Positions 42,474 through 51,480 of a DNA stretch of 51,510 bases are shown here, in pieces (position 1 is the stretch's first letter; every line of letters starts with the position of its first letter). The stretch spans positions 1-51,510 of the forward strand of contig NZ_JAIQUM010000040.1 of the NCBI RefSeq assembly GCF_020075705.1. The letters run 5' to 3'. The position numbers and the translations under genes are program-made. The stretch comes from Metabacillus rhizolycopersici (GTDB lineage Bacteria; Bacillota; Bacilli; Bacillales; Bacillaceae). The notes under the pieces were generated by a model. It was not told the origin of the DNA. It was given only the letters and a program-made list of their open reading frames with translations, and ran no database searches.

Positions 42474-42592
42474 AAAAAAGACCCTCACCAAATAATGGTA
42501 AAGGTCTCACAAACAACGTCCGTTGCCAATAAAGCCGAGGTATAAACCTGTATTGACGACTTTACTGTGACAGCTACTCCCCTTTAAAAAGG
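42474..42592 (-). promoter_or_regulatory. yybP-ykoY (manganese) riboswitch with terminator
   Basis: On the minus strand AAAGGGGAGTAGCTG opens the aptamer, GGCAACGGACGTT lies in the second half, and the closing strand GAGACCTTTACC matches the AGACCTTT end of this family. That end overlaps the terminator GACCTTTACC...GGTGAGGGTC followed by TTTTTTG (42474-42507), so ligand binding to the aptamer should free the downstream gene. The first gene downstream is the kinase-like one, 68 bases on. Confidence 0.9.
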
Positions 42593-43007
42593 TATAAGTT
42601 ATTCAGTTATCGCTATTATAAATAGTATTCAAGTGAAGGTCAATTCATAACTCCAAAATGAGATTTCCACTATTTTCATCTTCGTTTATCTCTATTTAAT
42701 GAAAACCAAAGACGGTAATGAATTTTTATTGAAATAATAGAAACAGTAGGTTCCACTGCCTGACTTTTTCATTTTTTTGAACGGATATAATTCAATATCA
42801 ACTGAATATCAACTACTATTTTATCATACTATTTTCTAAATGATTGTTGTTTTTTGCCCTAATCAAGGAAAAAGAGCCAATACGGGCACCTTTACTTGAG
42901 TTTCGCGCCCAATTTTAGTATATTGGAGTCAAATCGGGCACTGTTGATGGCACTCTATCTGACAATAGCAACAAAGTTTGCGAAAACAGCCTTTATAATT
43001 AAGCACC
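42593..43007. other. Gene-free stretch upstream of the manganese riboswitch
   Basis: AT-rich with no ORF. A segment at about 42857-42955 is richer in G+C and repeats GGGCAC/GCGCCC words around TATATTGG, possibly a decayed dispersed repeat. No obvious terminator for rocD could be singled out. Confidence 0.35.
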
Positions 43008-44201
43008 TTAAGAAAGGACTAGTTTAATCCTTTCCATCGCCCAATCTAATTCCTCTTCAGTAATAATAAGTGGTGGCGCAAATCGAATAACCGATTCATG
43101 GGTTTCCTTACACAATAGCCCTTTCTCCATCAACTTTTCACAATATGGTCTTGCACGTACAGTTAATTCAACGCCAATAAATAAGCCTCTACCTCTAATT
43201 TCTTTGATAATCGGATTGGATAATTCCTTTAAACGTTCAATGAAATACTCACCTAATCTCAATGAACGCTCTACTAGATGTTCCTCTTCAATCACATTAA
43301 GTGCTGCGATTGATACAGCACATGCTAAAGGATTCCCGCCAAAAGTTGATCCATGTGATCCTGGATTAAATATTCCAAGGATGTTTCGATTTGCCGCAAC
43401 ACATGAAATAGGAAACACGCCACCACCTAATGCTTTACCTAAAATATACATATCAGGAATGACATCTTCCCAATCACTGGCAAACATTTTTCCTGAACGA
43501 CCTAATCCTGTTTGAATTTCATCAGCAACGAAAAGAACATTATTTTCTTTACATACTTCATAGGCTTCTTTTAGGAATCCTGTTGGTGGAATCAAAATAC
43601 CTGCTTCTCCTTGAATCGGTTCAATGAGAAGACCTACCGTTTGTGGTGTTATTGCAGCTTTCAGTACTTCAATCTCACCGTATGGAATCAATTTAATGCC
43701 TGGTAACATTGGCCCAAAGCCACTGCGGTATTCTTGATCAGAAGAGAGTGATACCGCAGTCATTGTACGACCGTGAAAGTTGCCAACACATGCAATAATC
43801 TCTGCTTGATTATCTGAAATCCCTTTTTCTTGATAGCCCCAACGTCTAACCGCTTTAACAGCCGTTTCAACTGCTTCAGCACCCGTATTCATTGGTAACA
43901 CCATTTCTTTTTGTGTTAACTTTGCAATTTTTTCGTACCATACCCCTAATTGATCATGATGAAATGCACGTGATGTAAGTGTTACCTTATCTGCTTGGGC
44001 TTTTAGAGCCTCAATAATTTTTGGGTGTCTATGTCCCTGGTTCACGGCTGAATAAGCACTAAGCATATCCATATACGTATTACCTTCCGGATCCTTAACC
44101 CAGATTCCTTCTGCTTTTGTAATAACAATCGGGAGAGGATTATAGTTGGTTGCGCCATATTGCTCAGTTTGTCTAATCACTTTGGCAGTGTCTGTATTCA
44201 T
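43008..44201 (-). CDS. rocD: Ornithine aminotransferase
   Basis: A 397-residue class-III PLP aminotransferase converting ornithine and 2-oxoglutarate to glutamate-5-semialdehyde and glutamate in arginine catabolism. Landmarks: [40 protein letters not shown], the cofactor-binding [12 protein letters not shown] and the Schiff-base lysine in [14 protein letters not shown]. Length equals the family's. The start ATG has TTGGAGG upstream. It follows rocF by 121 bases on the same strand. Confidence 0.95.
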   Translation of the reverse strand: MNTDTAKVIRQTEQYGATNYNPLPIVITKAEGIWVKDPEGNTYMDMLSAYSAVNQGHRHPKIIEALKAQADKVTLTSRAFHHDQLGVWYEKIAKLTQKEMVLPMNTGAEAVETAVKAVRRWGYQEKGISDNQAEIIACVGNFHGRTMTAVSLSSDQEYRSGFGPMLPGIKLIPYGEIEVLKAAITPQTVGLLIEPIQGEAGILIPPTGFLKEAYEVCKENNVLFVADEIQTGLGRSGKMFASDWEDVIPDMYILGKALGGGVFPISCVAANRNILGIFNPGSHGSTFGGNPLACAVSIAALNVIEEEHLVERSLRLGEYFIERLKELSNPIIKEIRGRGLFIGVELTVRARPYCEKLMEKGLLCKETHESVIRFAPPLIITEEELDWAMERIKLVLS

Positions 44202-44322
44202 TTTTATCCCTCCAAGAAAAATGATTCTTTTTTCGCATTACACCAAATGCGATTTCATTCCTTACCTTTATATATGCAAGAAAAATAGGAGCTGACCCCT
44301 ATCATGTCAACCCCTATACGTT

Positions 44323-45228
44323 TTATAATAATTTCTCACCAAAAAGCGAACCCATTAATGCGACTGCAACTGTTGCTGTTTTATTTCTTTCATCCAAAAT
44401 TGGGTTTACTTCAACAAACTCAGCAGACGTTATTATGTTTGACTCTTCCAATATTTCCATCGCTAAATGACTTTCCCGGTAACTTATGCCACCTAATACG
44501 GGTGTACCGACACCTGGGGCATCGCTTGGATCAATCCCATCTAAATCAAGAGACAGGTGAACACCGTCCGTCTTTGACTTTAAATATGAGACAGCTTCTT
44601 CCATCACCTTCGTCATCCCTAATCGATCAATTTCGTGCATCGTATAAACCTTGATTCCTTTTTCTCGAATCAGTACCCTTTCACCTTCATCTAATGAACG
44701 TGCCCCAATAATCACGATATTCTCCGGCCTTACTTTTGGAGAGTAACCTGCAATATTTATTAATGCGGGATGTCCGATACCTAAACTTACCGCTAAAGGC
44801 ATACCGTGGATATTGCCAGACGGTGATGTTTCACTAGTATTCAAATCTCCATGGGCGTCATACCAAATCACACCTAAGTTCTTGTAATGTTTGGAAATGC
44901 CTGCAAGTGTTCCAATCGCAATACTGTGATCTCCTCCAAAAATTAGTGGAAACGATTTTGACTCAATAACCCTATTTACTTCTAAAGCAAGCTTATCGCT
45001 TGCCTCCGACACCGCTCTCAAATATTTCAAATTCCCATCATTAACCTCTTCATCTTTGCTAGGTCTTCCAATCTCAATATCACCCATATCATGAATCTCA
45101 TAATTTAACTTTTCTAAACGCTCAACAACACCAGCATAGCGAATTGCACTCGGCCCCATATCAACACCGCGTCTTGACTGTCCTAAGTCCATCGGCACGC
45201 CAATGATCGATATCTGTTTTTTCACCAT
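44323..45228 (-). CDS. rocF: Arginase
   Basis: Manganese enzyme hydrolysing arginine to ornithine and urea, feeding RocD. Metal-site motifs: GGDHSIAIG, WYDAHGDLNT and LSLDLDGIDPSDAPG. About 300 residues, as in Bacillus. The open frame runs to 45285, but the protein should start at ATG 45228 or the GTG at 45225, which follow GGGGGAG; the 18 extra codons have no family match. B. subtilis has rocE between rocD and rocF; it is absent here. The gap 45229-45553 contains only promoter DNA and the terminator at 45468. Confidence 0.94.
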   Translation of the reverse strand: MVKKQISIIGVPMDLGQSRRGVDMGPSAIRYAGVVERLEKLNYEIHDMGDIEIGRPSKDEEVNDGNLKYLRAVSEASDKLALEVNRVIESKSFPLIFGGDHSIAIGTLAGISKHYKNLGVIWYDAHGDLNTSETSPSGNIHGMPLAVSLGIGHPALINIAGYSPKVRPENIVIIGARSLDEGERVLIREKGIKVYTMHEIDRLGMTKVMEEAVSYLKSKTDGVHLSLDLDGIDPSDAPGVGTPVLGGISYRESHLAMEILEESNIITSAEFVEVNPILDERNKTATVAVALMGSLFGEKLL

Positions 45229-45467
45229 CATTCTCCCCCTTTGTTCGTTACCTAAATTGTAACTTACGGTAGGAAGATGACTCAACTTAACATTTATTTG
45301 TATAAAAATTCAGAAATATCAGAAATCACCTCTCGTAAGCGATAGATACGTTAAAACTTCCCTCGGTCGGCTATTAATTACTACCCGTTAATATGGAATA
45401 AATGAAAAGAATAATACTCAAACTTATGAATTTTCTTGGCCTTGAGCTCTTTCGTTTTTTACAATAT

Positions 45468-45507
45468 AAAAAGCAGTGGATTCTCATATTATCCACTGCT
45501 TTTTTTC
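45468..45507 (-). terminator. Terminator after the acetate transporter gene
   Basis: AAAAAGCAGTGGAT/ATCCACTGCTTTTT, a 14-bp stem with T runs both ways; placed 47 bases after the stop codon at 45554. Confidence 0.85.
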
Positions 45508-45553
45508 TTGCTTTTCTTATTTTAAAGGGTCATTGATGAAAGCCCGACACTAT

Positions 45554-46174
45554 TTACTTCTTTTTATAAATCCCAAAAGGCTTCCCTACAGGCAATACAA
45601 CTTGTCCAAAATGTGTATTTAAAACAACTGCTGCAGAGCCATAGAAAGATAATAATGCAATCAGAAATTCAGAGACAGCCGCTACCATATGTGTTACTTC
45701 GTACATAATTCCAAAAGTACTTAATGATAAACCGATGAATAAGAAATCTATAAAAACGAAGATGAAAAATAAAACCTTGTGTGTTTCCATCGCACCAATA
45801 GTCATGTAAAGACTAAAAATTAAATAACCAATAAAAGCGACTCCGAGTTGTTTTGGGTCAGCATTTGCAGCTAGATTTTCACCAAAGAAACCCAATTGAA
45901 TTAGCCAAGATGTCCCGACTCCGATCCAAAAAAGTCCAAATGCACCGAAAGCTGTTGTACCAAAGATATTGTTGTGTTTTGCATCTAGTACACTAGCAAA
46001 CAATTGTGCAAAACCACCTAGAAAGAACGCCCACGGTAAAATAAATGAAAGTCCATCTGTTAACCCTAATTTTTGTGAAGAAGCTACGAGTGTAACCATT
46101 GCTAATCCAAATAGTCCTAGCGCTGACGGATCTGCTGTTGATATTTTAACTTGTTGTATATTCTGGTTATCCAT
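45554..46174 (-). CDS. Acetate uptake transporter (GPR1/FUN34/YaaH family)
   Basis: A six-helix membrane protein of about 206 residues. The family motif NPAPLGL appears as DPSALGLFGLAM near residue 14, followed by helices with LPWAFFLGGFAQLFASV and FGTTAFGAFGLFWIGVG, the SatP-type pore segments. It takes up acetate or succinate with protons. The start ATG at 46174 has AAGGAGG upstream; the frame opens seven codons earlier. Monocistronic, divergent from the lactonase gene. Confidence 0.88.
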   Translation of the reverse strand: MDNQNIQQVKISTADPSALGLFGLAMVTLVASSQKLGLTDGLSFILPWAFFLGGFAQLFASVLDAKHNNIFGTTAFGAFGLFWIGVGTSWLIQLGFFGENLAANADPKQLGVAFIGYLIFSLYMTIGAMETHKVLFFIFVFIDFLFIGLSLSTFGIMYEVTHMVAAVSEFLIALLSFYGSAAVVLNTHFGQVVLPVGKPFGIYKKK

Positions 46175-46354
46175 TATGTCCTCCTTAAAAAACATCCCAA
46201 TAGATATTACAGAAGATAAATGATTCTGTCAAACCATTTTTTCATTTGCATTAGTTTAGTATGAAAACAGGTAGAAAAGATCAAAAAGTTGATGATAATC
46301 GACATAAAGCGGTATAATACGTTTATATACAATGTTTGGAAGGAGACAAATATT

Positions 46355-47401
46355 TTGCCAAAATTAATTGGTTATATCGGTACATACACAAAAGGTGATA
46401 GTAAAGGTGTTTATAGCTTTACGTTAGATACTGAAGCTGCAAAGCTTGGTGATATTAAAGCTGTTGCTGAATTGGATAACCCTACATATGTAAACTTGAG
46501 TCATGATAATAAGACTCTTTATGCTGTCGTTAAAGAAGGTGACAAGGGTGGTGTCGCTTCTTACGCGATAAGCAGTCAAACTGGTGATCTTACAAAGCTA
46601 AATAGTCAAGTGAACGAAGGTGCATCACCTTGTCATGTCAGTGTTGATCGTCAAAATCGTCAAGTTGTGACTGCAAATTACCACAAGGGAACCATTGAAT
46701 CTTTTTTAGTAAATGAAGATGGCATGATTAATCCTGTTACCTCTATTATGGAACACTCAGGAGAAGGTCCACATGAGAGACAAGAAAAACCACATACTCA
46801 TTTTTCTGGGTTTACCCCTGATGAGAAATATGTAGTTGCTGTTGATCTAGGGATTGACAAAGTAATAACGTATAAAATTGATGATGGCAAACTAGAAGAA
46901 GTACATAGTCTACTAGTGAAAGCTGGTAGTGGCCCTAGACATATTACCTTCCATCCAAATGGAAAGTATGCATACGTCATGACAGAGCTTAGCAATGAAG
47001 TGATTACATTAAGCTACAATGCAGAAAATGGAGTTTTTACTGAGTTGCAATACATCTCAACGATTCCGACAGAATTCACAGAAAATAGTCAAGGGAGCGC
47101 CATTCATATTTCGGCCGACGGGCGTTTCGTCTATGCAGGAAACCGCGGACACGATAGCATTGCTGTTTTTAGTGTAAATCAAGCAAACGGCGAACTTACG
47201 TTTGTTGAATATACACCAACAGAAGGAAATTGGCCTCGCGATTTTGCACTAGATCCATCGGAAAAATTTATGGTTGCTTCAAATCAAGAAAGTAGTAATC
47301 TAGTCTTGTATGCAAGAGATGCAGAGACTGGAAAATTATCACTATTACAATCAGATGTAACAGTACCATATCCAGTTTGTGTGAAGTTTTTGAATGTATA
47401 A
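46355..47401 (+). CDS. 6-phosphogluconolactonase-like lactonase (beta-propeller)
   Basis: A 348-residue seven-bladed beta-propeller of the PF10282/YkgB type, which hydrolyses 6-phosphogluconolactone in the pentose phosphate pathway. Seen: IGYIGTYTKGDSKGVY at the start, regular blade repeats (LDNPTYVNLSHDNKTLYAV, ASPCHVSVDRQNRQVVTAN), PHTHFSGFTPDEKYVVAVDL and GSAIHISADGRFVYAGNRG. The start is TTG at 46355 with GGAAGGAG nine bases upstream; upstream in-frame ATGs have no ribosome binding site. Monocistronic with its own terminator. Confidence 0.88.
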   Translation: MPKLIGYIGTYTKGDSKGVYSFTLDTEAAKLGDIKAVAELDNPTYVNLSHDNKTLYAVVKEGDKGGVASYAISSQTGDLTKLNSQVNEGASPCHVSVDRQNRQVVTANYHKGTIESFLVNEDGMINPVTSIMEHSGEGPHERQEKPHTHFSGFTPDEKYVVAVDLGIDKVITYKIDDGKLEEVHSLLVKAGSGPRHITFHPNGKYAYVMTELSNEVITLSYNAENGVFTELQYISTIPTEFTENSQGSAIHISADGRFVYAGNRGHDSIAVFSVNQANGELTFVEYTPTEGNWPRDFALDPSEKFMVASNQESSNLVLYARDAETGKLSLLQSDVTVPYPVCVKFLNV

Positions 47402-47460
47402 AGCGTGACTTCCATCAGTTCTATCTGCTAGTCTAGTGAGACTTATCGGATTATTTCCAT

Positions 47461-47499
47461 AGAAAAACGCTTGGATAGTTAGCACCCAAGCGTTTTTCT
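47461..47499 (+). terminator. Terminator after the lactonase gene
   Basis: AGAAAAACGCTTGG/CCAAGCGTTTTTCT, a 14-bp stem with an 11-base loop and a following T run. Confidence 0.88.
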
Positions 47500-47611
47500 T
47501 TTATTTCGTTCAGCAACCATACTCGCCACCACACTCATTCCTAACCTCAGTGTATTTATCAAGCGATAACGAGTAACTAAAAAGAACGAATAGCCAGGGT
47601 TGCTTAGAAAA

Positions 47612-47645
47612 AACAGGTCTCCATTTTATATCATGGAAACCTGTT
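47612..47645 (-). terminator. Terminator after the minus-strand reductase
   Basis: AACAGGT...CCAT and ATGG...ACCTGTT form an interrupted stem ten bases after the stop codon, with TTTTTTC following on the minus strand. Confidence 0.7.
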
Positions 47646-47654
47646 GACAAATAA

Positions 47655-48263
47655 TTATCTAATTGTTTTTAATGCTCCGCTCCAAGCGATCAATTGATCA
47701 AGCATACCAGTCATATTATCTTGGTGTAAATCAGCTGGTTTGAATTCGCTGAAGTTTTCAAAATCAGTGAATAGAGATAATGTTGGATGCGTACGAACGT
47801 CAGCAACTAATAATTCTCCTAAGATTCCACGTAAGTGTTCAGCTGCACGAGCACCACCTGTTGAACCATAGCTTACGATACCAGCTGCTTTATTGTTCCA
47901 CTCATCACGAGCTGAATCAAGTGCATTTTTTAATGCTCCTGTAATACTGTGGTTGTATTCAGCAACAACGAATACAAATCCGTCTAGGCTAGAAAGCTTT
48001 TCTGACCAAGCTTTTAGACCAGGCTCTTCTCCAGTTCCTTCGCCTAATAATGGTAATTTGAAATCTGCGATGTCTACGATCTCATAATTTGCATCTCCAC
48101 GTTTGTCAGCAATTTCTTTAACCCATTTTCCTACTTGTGGACTAACGCGTCCTTGGCGTGTACTTCCTAGAATAATTCCAATGTTTAATTTTGTCATTTC
48201 ATTCGACTCCTTAGTATTAGTATTTTTCCCAAATAATTTATCCAAAAATCCCATTTCTTTCAC
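47655..48263 (-). CDS. NADPH-dependent FMN reductase family protein
   Basis: Flavodoxin-fold reductase, second of the type here. The phosphate loop GSTRQGRVS is near residues 32-40 of the long form, VVAEYNHSITGALKNALD near 97 contacts the flavin and SYGSTGGARAAEHLR near 128 is family-typical. Two starts have good ribosome binding sites: ATG 48263 (GAGGTGA) gives a MKEMGFLDKLFGK leader common in Bacillus, and ATG 48197 (AAGGAG) gives the standard MTKLNIGIILG start; both may be used. Likely a quinone or azo reductase. The next 323 bases upstream hold no gene. Confidence 0.86.
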   Translation of the reverse strand: MKEMGFLDKLFGKNTNTKESNEMTKLNIGIILGSTRQGRVSPQVGKWVKEIADKRGDANYEIVDIADFKLPLLGEGTGEEPGLKAWSEKLSSLDGFVFVVAEYNHSITGALKNALDSARDEWNNKAAGIVSYGSTGGARAAEHLRGILGELLVADVRTHPTLSLFTDFENFSEFKPADLHQDNMTGMLDQLIAWSGALKTIR

Positions 48264-48586
48264 CTCTAAATTTATTCTGAACTTGTCTTGTGGATGGTTA
48301 CTTCACCCCCTTAAAGTGCAGCGATAACACTTATCTATTGAAGGTAATTTAGCATAATCAAAAGCTCTTATTGACTTCCGACCAATTTTCACTTTCCTAT
48401 TATCTCCCCTATTTATACGTATAAACCTATTCATAAATATAATTTCGGGTAGCTCTTTACTAATTAAAATAATCATCCGATTTTGATTATAAACACATTT
48501 ATCTCAATTTGTACTAATATGCTCGCACTGTTGCCACTTGCATTTTTAGTTATGATACTATCATCTTGATCATAGGTTACACGTTA
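48264..48586. other. AT-rich spacer
   Basis: Contains the promoter of the reductase at 47655 and the end of the MhqD-like unit. I see no ORF, hairpin of note or repeat. Confidence 0.4.
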
Positions 48587-49195
48587 TTAAAACCCAATTC
48601 CAAGGTACCACTTAGCAGCAGCTTCTACTTCTGAAAAGGTTAACTGATGCCCCATATTCTCCCAATGAATTTGCACATTTGCATTTGCATTTTCCAACAT
48701 AGACTGCAGTTCAGTAGATTCCTGTGAAGGACAAATTGGATCATTTGTTCCTGCCGTAATAAATACTGATTTATCTGCTATATCTGGTAGATGAATCCCT
48801 CTCCTCGGTACCATCGGATGATGAAGAATGGCACCTTTTAATGCATCTTGGTAATGGAATAATAAACTTGCTGCTATATTCGCACCATTTGAATACCCAA
48901 CTGCCACAATGTTATCGCGATCAAAGTCATATGTTTTGGAAGCTTCATCCAGAAACTCATTTAATTCTGTCGTACGATACACAAGGTCCTCTTCATCAAA
49001 AACACCTTCTGCTAAGCGACGGAAAAATCTCGGCATTCCGTTTTCAAGTACATTTCCACGTACACTTAACACAGAAGCTTCTTCGTCAATTTTTCCAGCT
49101 AAAGGCAAGAGGTCTAGTTCGTTCCCACCAGTACCATGAAGCAAAAGCAAGGTTGGTTTTGCTGGATTGGTCCCTTTTTGAAAAATATGTTTCAT
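48587..49195 (-). CDS. Alpha/beta-hydrolase esterase, MhqD-like
   Basis: A 202-residue carboxylesterase/phospholipase-type hydrolase. The oxyanion motif LLLLHGTGGNELD is near residue 16, the nucleophile Ser in VAVGYSNGANIA near 102, the acid Asp in AGTNDPICP near 151 and the His in ENMGHQLT near 182. In B. subtilis, similar MhqD is induced by quinones; the flavin reductase 26 bases upstream and a VOC protein nearby give a comparable setting. No MhqR-type operator was identified. Start ATG with GGAGG upstream. Confidence 0.83.
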   Translation of the reverse strand: MKHIFQKGTNPAKPTLLLLHGTGGNELDLLPLAGKIDEEASVLSVRGNVLENGMPRFFRRLAEGVFDEEDLVYRTTELNEFLDEASKTYDFDRDNIVAVGYSNGANIAASLLFHYQDALKGAILHHPMVPRRGIHLPDIADKSVFITAGTNDPICPSQESTELQSMLENANANVQIHWENMGHQLTFSEVEAAAKWYLGIGF

Positions 49196-49221
49196 TTCTT
49201 ATCTCCTCCAAAAACTTGTGC

Positions 49222-49830
49222 TTATTTAGGTCTTTCCAGCGAAAAGGTCTCACCTATATGCGCATAATCTTGACCAGCTAAACGACTTATTGCAGCTAAA
49301 CCACTTGGATTAATTCTTCCATTTTCATAAATATCGTTTTCAACATGAAATTGAACAACTCTACCTATAATGAGGTCACAGCCTGGTTCATCACTTCCTC
49401 CTAATGCCAGCGATTTTTCTAGTATGCACTCCATACGAATTTTCGCTTCTTTTATACCAGGTACAGATATTTTTGTACTGTTAATCTGCGTTAAGTTTAC
49501 TAATTCGATTTCGCTTTGCTCAGGCGGTAAATTAGCTGCTGTTGCATTAACTTTTTCAACAATTTGTTCATCTACAATATGGATAACAAATTCTTTTAAC
49601 TCATTGATATTTCTCGCAGTATCCTTTTGTATCCCCTCTTTACGCTGTATCGCTATTGAAATCATTGGAGGATTTGATGAAACAATCGAAAAATAACTAA
49701 AAGGGGCTCCATTTACAATTCCATCACGTGAACTCGTGGTTACAAAAGCGATTGGTCTAGGTATAATACTTCCAATTAAGAGCTTATAATTCTCTCTTTC
49801 CGTGTTTGTAGCTGGATCAATCGAAAGCAT
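49222..49830 (-). CDS. Flavin reductase domain protein (YwrF-like)
   Basis: A 202-residue FMN-binding split-barrel protein. Landmarks: YKLLIGSIIPRPIAFVTT near residue 15, NGAPFSYFSIVSSNPPMISI near 40 and KDTARNINELKEFVIHIV near 70. It probably reduces FMN or uses it as a cofactor in detoxification. ATG 49830 has GAGAGG nine bases upstream; the ATG at 49839 is too close to that site. Probably co-transcribed with the esterase. The 311 bases upstream (49831-50141) are AT-rich and hold no gene that I can see. Confidence 0.87.
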   Translation of the reverse strand: MLSIDPATNTERENYKLLIGSIIPRPIAFVTTSSRDGIVNGAPFSYFSIVSSNPPMISIAIQRKEGIQKDTARNINELKEFVIHIVDEQIVEKVNATAANLPPEQSEIELVNLTQINSTKISVPGIKEAKIRMECILEKSLALGGSDEPGCDLIIGRVVQFHVENDIYENGRINPSGLAAISRLAGQDYAHIGETFSLERPK

Positions 49831-50141
49831 AAGGATCATTCCTCTCTAAAATCAAACTATAGCATGCAATTGAATATTCTTGATTCCGAGATAATTCTTT
49901 AAAAAAAGTATGGGATAATCTACTTGTTGTTCATATATCTTGATTTATATTATTTTTAATTCGAGATAATCATAATATATTGCTTTTATTTTGTCAATCA
50001 TTTAAACTTTTATTCATTCAATTTTTTATAATAAATAAAAAAGGACAAAATCATTGCGATTTCATCCTCTAAATATGCGGATATTACGATTTTCAACAAT
50101 TCATTCCGTAACCTTTACCTTTATATCAATTTAGCAGACCA

Positions 50142-50546
50142 TCATTTCAATAACGATGCCTTATCAACGCTAAATTCAATCAAATTCAAATCAGGATCCA
50201 TACAGAAAACTTGCGCAAAACCACTTTTACTATTCGTTCTTTCATTAATCTCAATTCCTAATTCCTGTAAATACTTTAATGTTGCATGATAATCTTTTAC
50301 ACGAATGGCAAAATGCCCTTCTCGCGAATTAATTTCGCTACTCTTACGGAGCGTAGAAGAATCCGGTAGCGCAATTAAATGAAGTTGTTGCTTACCTATC
50401 TCATACCAAGCACCGGGAAAGTCAAAATTCGGACGGGTTAATTCTTTAAATCCTAGCATTGTCCCATAAAAATGTTTAGCCCTTTGTAAATCTGTTACAG
50501 ATAGACTTACATGGTGGATGTTTTCGATTTCGATCAATTTGTACAT
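50142..50546 (-). CDS. VOC (glyoxalase/bleomycin-resistance) family protein
   Basis: A 134-residue vicinal-oxygen-chelate protein: two beta-alpha-beta-beta-beta units with metal ligands in IHHVSLSV (His), HFAIRV (His) and NLIEFS (Glu). The pattern FYGTMLGFKEL...WYEIGKQQLHLI fits dioxygenase/glyoxalase-like members rather than GloA. It could act on quinone or aldehyde adducts with the neighbouring reductase and esterase. Start ATG with AAGGAGATG upstream. Substrate not deducible. Confidence 0.86.
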   Translation of the reverse strand: MYKLIEIENIHHVSLSVTDLQRAKHFYGTMLGFKELTRPNFDFPGAWYEIGKQQLHLIALPDSSTLRKSSEINSREGHFAIRVKDYHATLKYLQELGIEINERTNSKSGFAQVFCMDPDLNLIEFSVDKASLLK

Positions 50547-50728
50547 CTCCTTATGTATAAGTAGTAGTACTAATTATAGCAAATGAAAACATCATCATAC
50601 ATCTGGAATCTGTCTATATTAATTTGAAAAATATCTGATCACGATAATCGCAAAAAACAGAATTCTGTCTAAAACTATGTATGAACCTTTCCATTTTGAT
50701 CAAAACTAATAAATGGGAGGTTTTGATC

Positions 50729-51184
50729 ATGAAACAAATAACTGTTTTACTAATAAAATTTGTAACCTGTGTGATTGCTTTTACGGTCGGACTTGATTTA
50801 TTCTTTGACGCAACGATCGTTGATATTCTTTCCTTTAGTTTATTTATCACGATTGTTTCTTATGTAATTGGTGATGTAATCGTCTTAAGACAATTAGGGA
50901 AGAGAGCTGCTACTGCGATTGATTTTTTATTAACCTATTTAAGCGTATGGGTATTTGGAAGTATCCTATTAGACAACTATATACAAATAGGCTGGGGAAG
51001 TATTATTTCCGCCATTATTATCACGACAGTAGAAGTCTTTGTTCATTCATTCTTAAATGAGCCAGTAACAGCTAAACAAAAGACTAAACGAGAACGGAAT
51101 TCGGGATTAAATCCCACTCTTGCCTATGGAACAGAGTTTGCAGAGGAAGAGAGTATTCAAGATTTATCACGCTCTAAAAAGTAG
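50729..51184 (+). CDS. YndM-like (DUF2512) membrane protein
   Basis: A 151-residue integral membrane protein with four hydrophobic segments (about 5-25, 30-55, 63-85, 88-115) and a hydrophilic, charged C-terminus of about 35 residues. The order VTCVIAFTVGLDLFF, YVIGDVIVLRQLG and FLLTYLSVWVFGS matches the YndM family. Function unknown. Start ATG at 50729 with GGGAGG upstream; the frame opens 16 codons earlier without a ribosome binding site. Confidence 0.83.
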   Translation: MKQITVLLIKFVTCVIAFTVGLDLFFDATIVDILSFSLFITIVSYVIGDVIVLRQLGKRAATAIDFLLTYLSVWVFGSILLDNYIQIGWGSIISAIIITTVEVFVHSFLNEPVTAKQKTKRERNSGLNPTLAYGTEFAEEESIQDLSRSKK

Positions 51185-51189
51185 ATAAG

Positions 51190-51308
51190 AAAAGCGCAAG
51201 CGCCTTGTTCAGCCTCGGGCAAATAAGACGCTTTTGAATAGAAGGCGCACTTTGCCTTCAATTCAAAAGTGGCTTATGACCTCGAGGGGCCGGACGCTTG
51301 CGCTGGAC
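51190..51308. repeat. Dispersed Bacillus palindromic repeat, copy C
   Basis: The cleanest copy: AAAAGCGCAAGCGCCTTG at the left and GGACGCTTGCGCTGGACA at the right are inverted ends, and GCTTTTGAATAGAAGGCGC / GCCTTCAATTCAAAAGTGGC form internal symmetry. Same order as at 2339 and 2590. Six bases after the YndM stop codon, so it may act as its transcript end. Confidence 0.8.
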
Positions 51309-51435
51309 ACGAAAACTAAGTCAAAAAATTTATAATTTCTGATCTTTCGAAAAGATAATGAAAAAACCAACTGCTATTGATTGGAGGCCACTGAAAAACT
51401 TACGTTTTTTATTCTTTTAATTTCTTTTCAATACA

Positions 51436-51480
51436 AAAAGGCAATTTGCTGTCTGCTTTTTAGACGGCAAATTGCCTTTT
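51436..51480. terminator. Strong bidirectional terminator near the right edge
   Basis: AAAAGGCAATTTGC/GCAAATTGCCTTTT, a 14-bp stem extended by GTCT/AGAC, with T runs on both sides. It probably belongs to a minus-strand gene beyond the edge, or to the YndM gene. Confidence 0.82.

Noticed and set aside
47405..47450. Fourth copy of the tnpB-3'-end-like element after the lactonase gene
   Set aside because: Only GACTTCCATCAGT and ACTTATCGGA resemble copy 2; the paired boxes and coding-like stretch are missing, so it may be chance.
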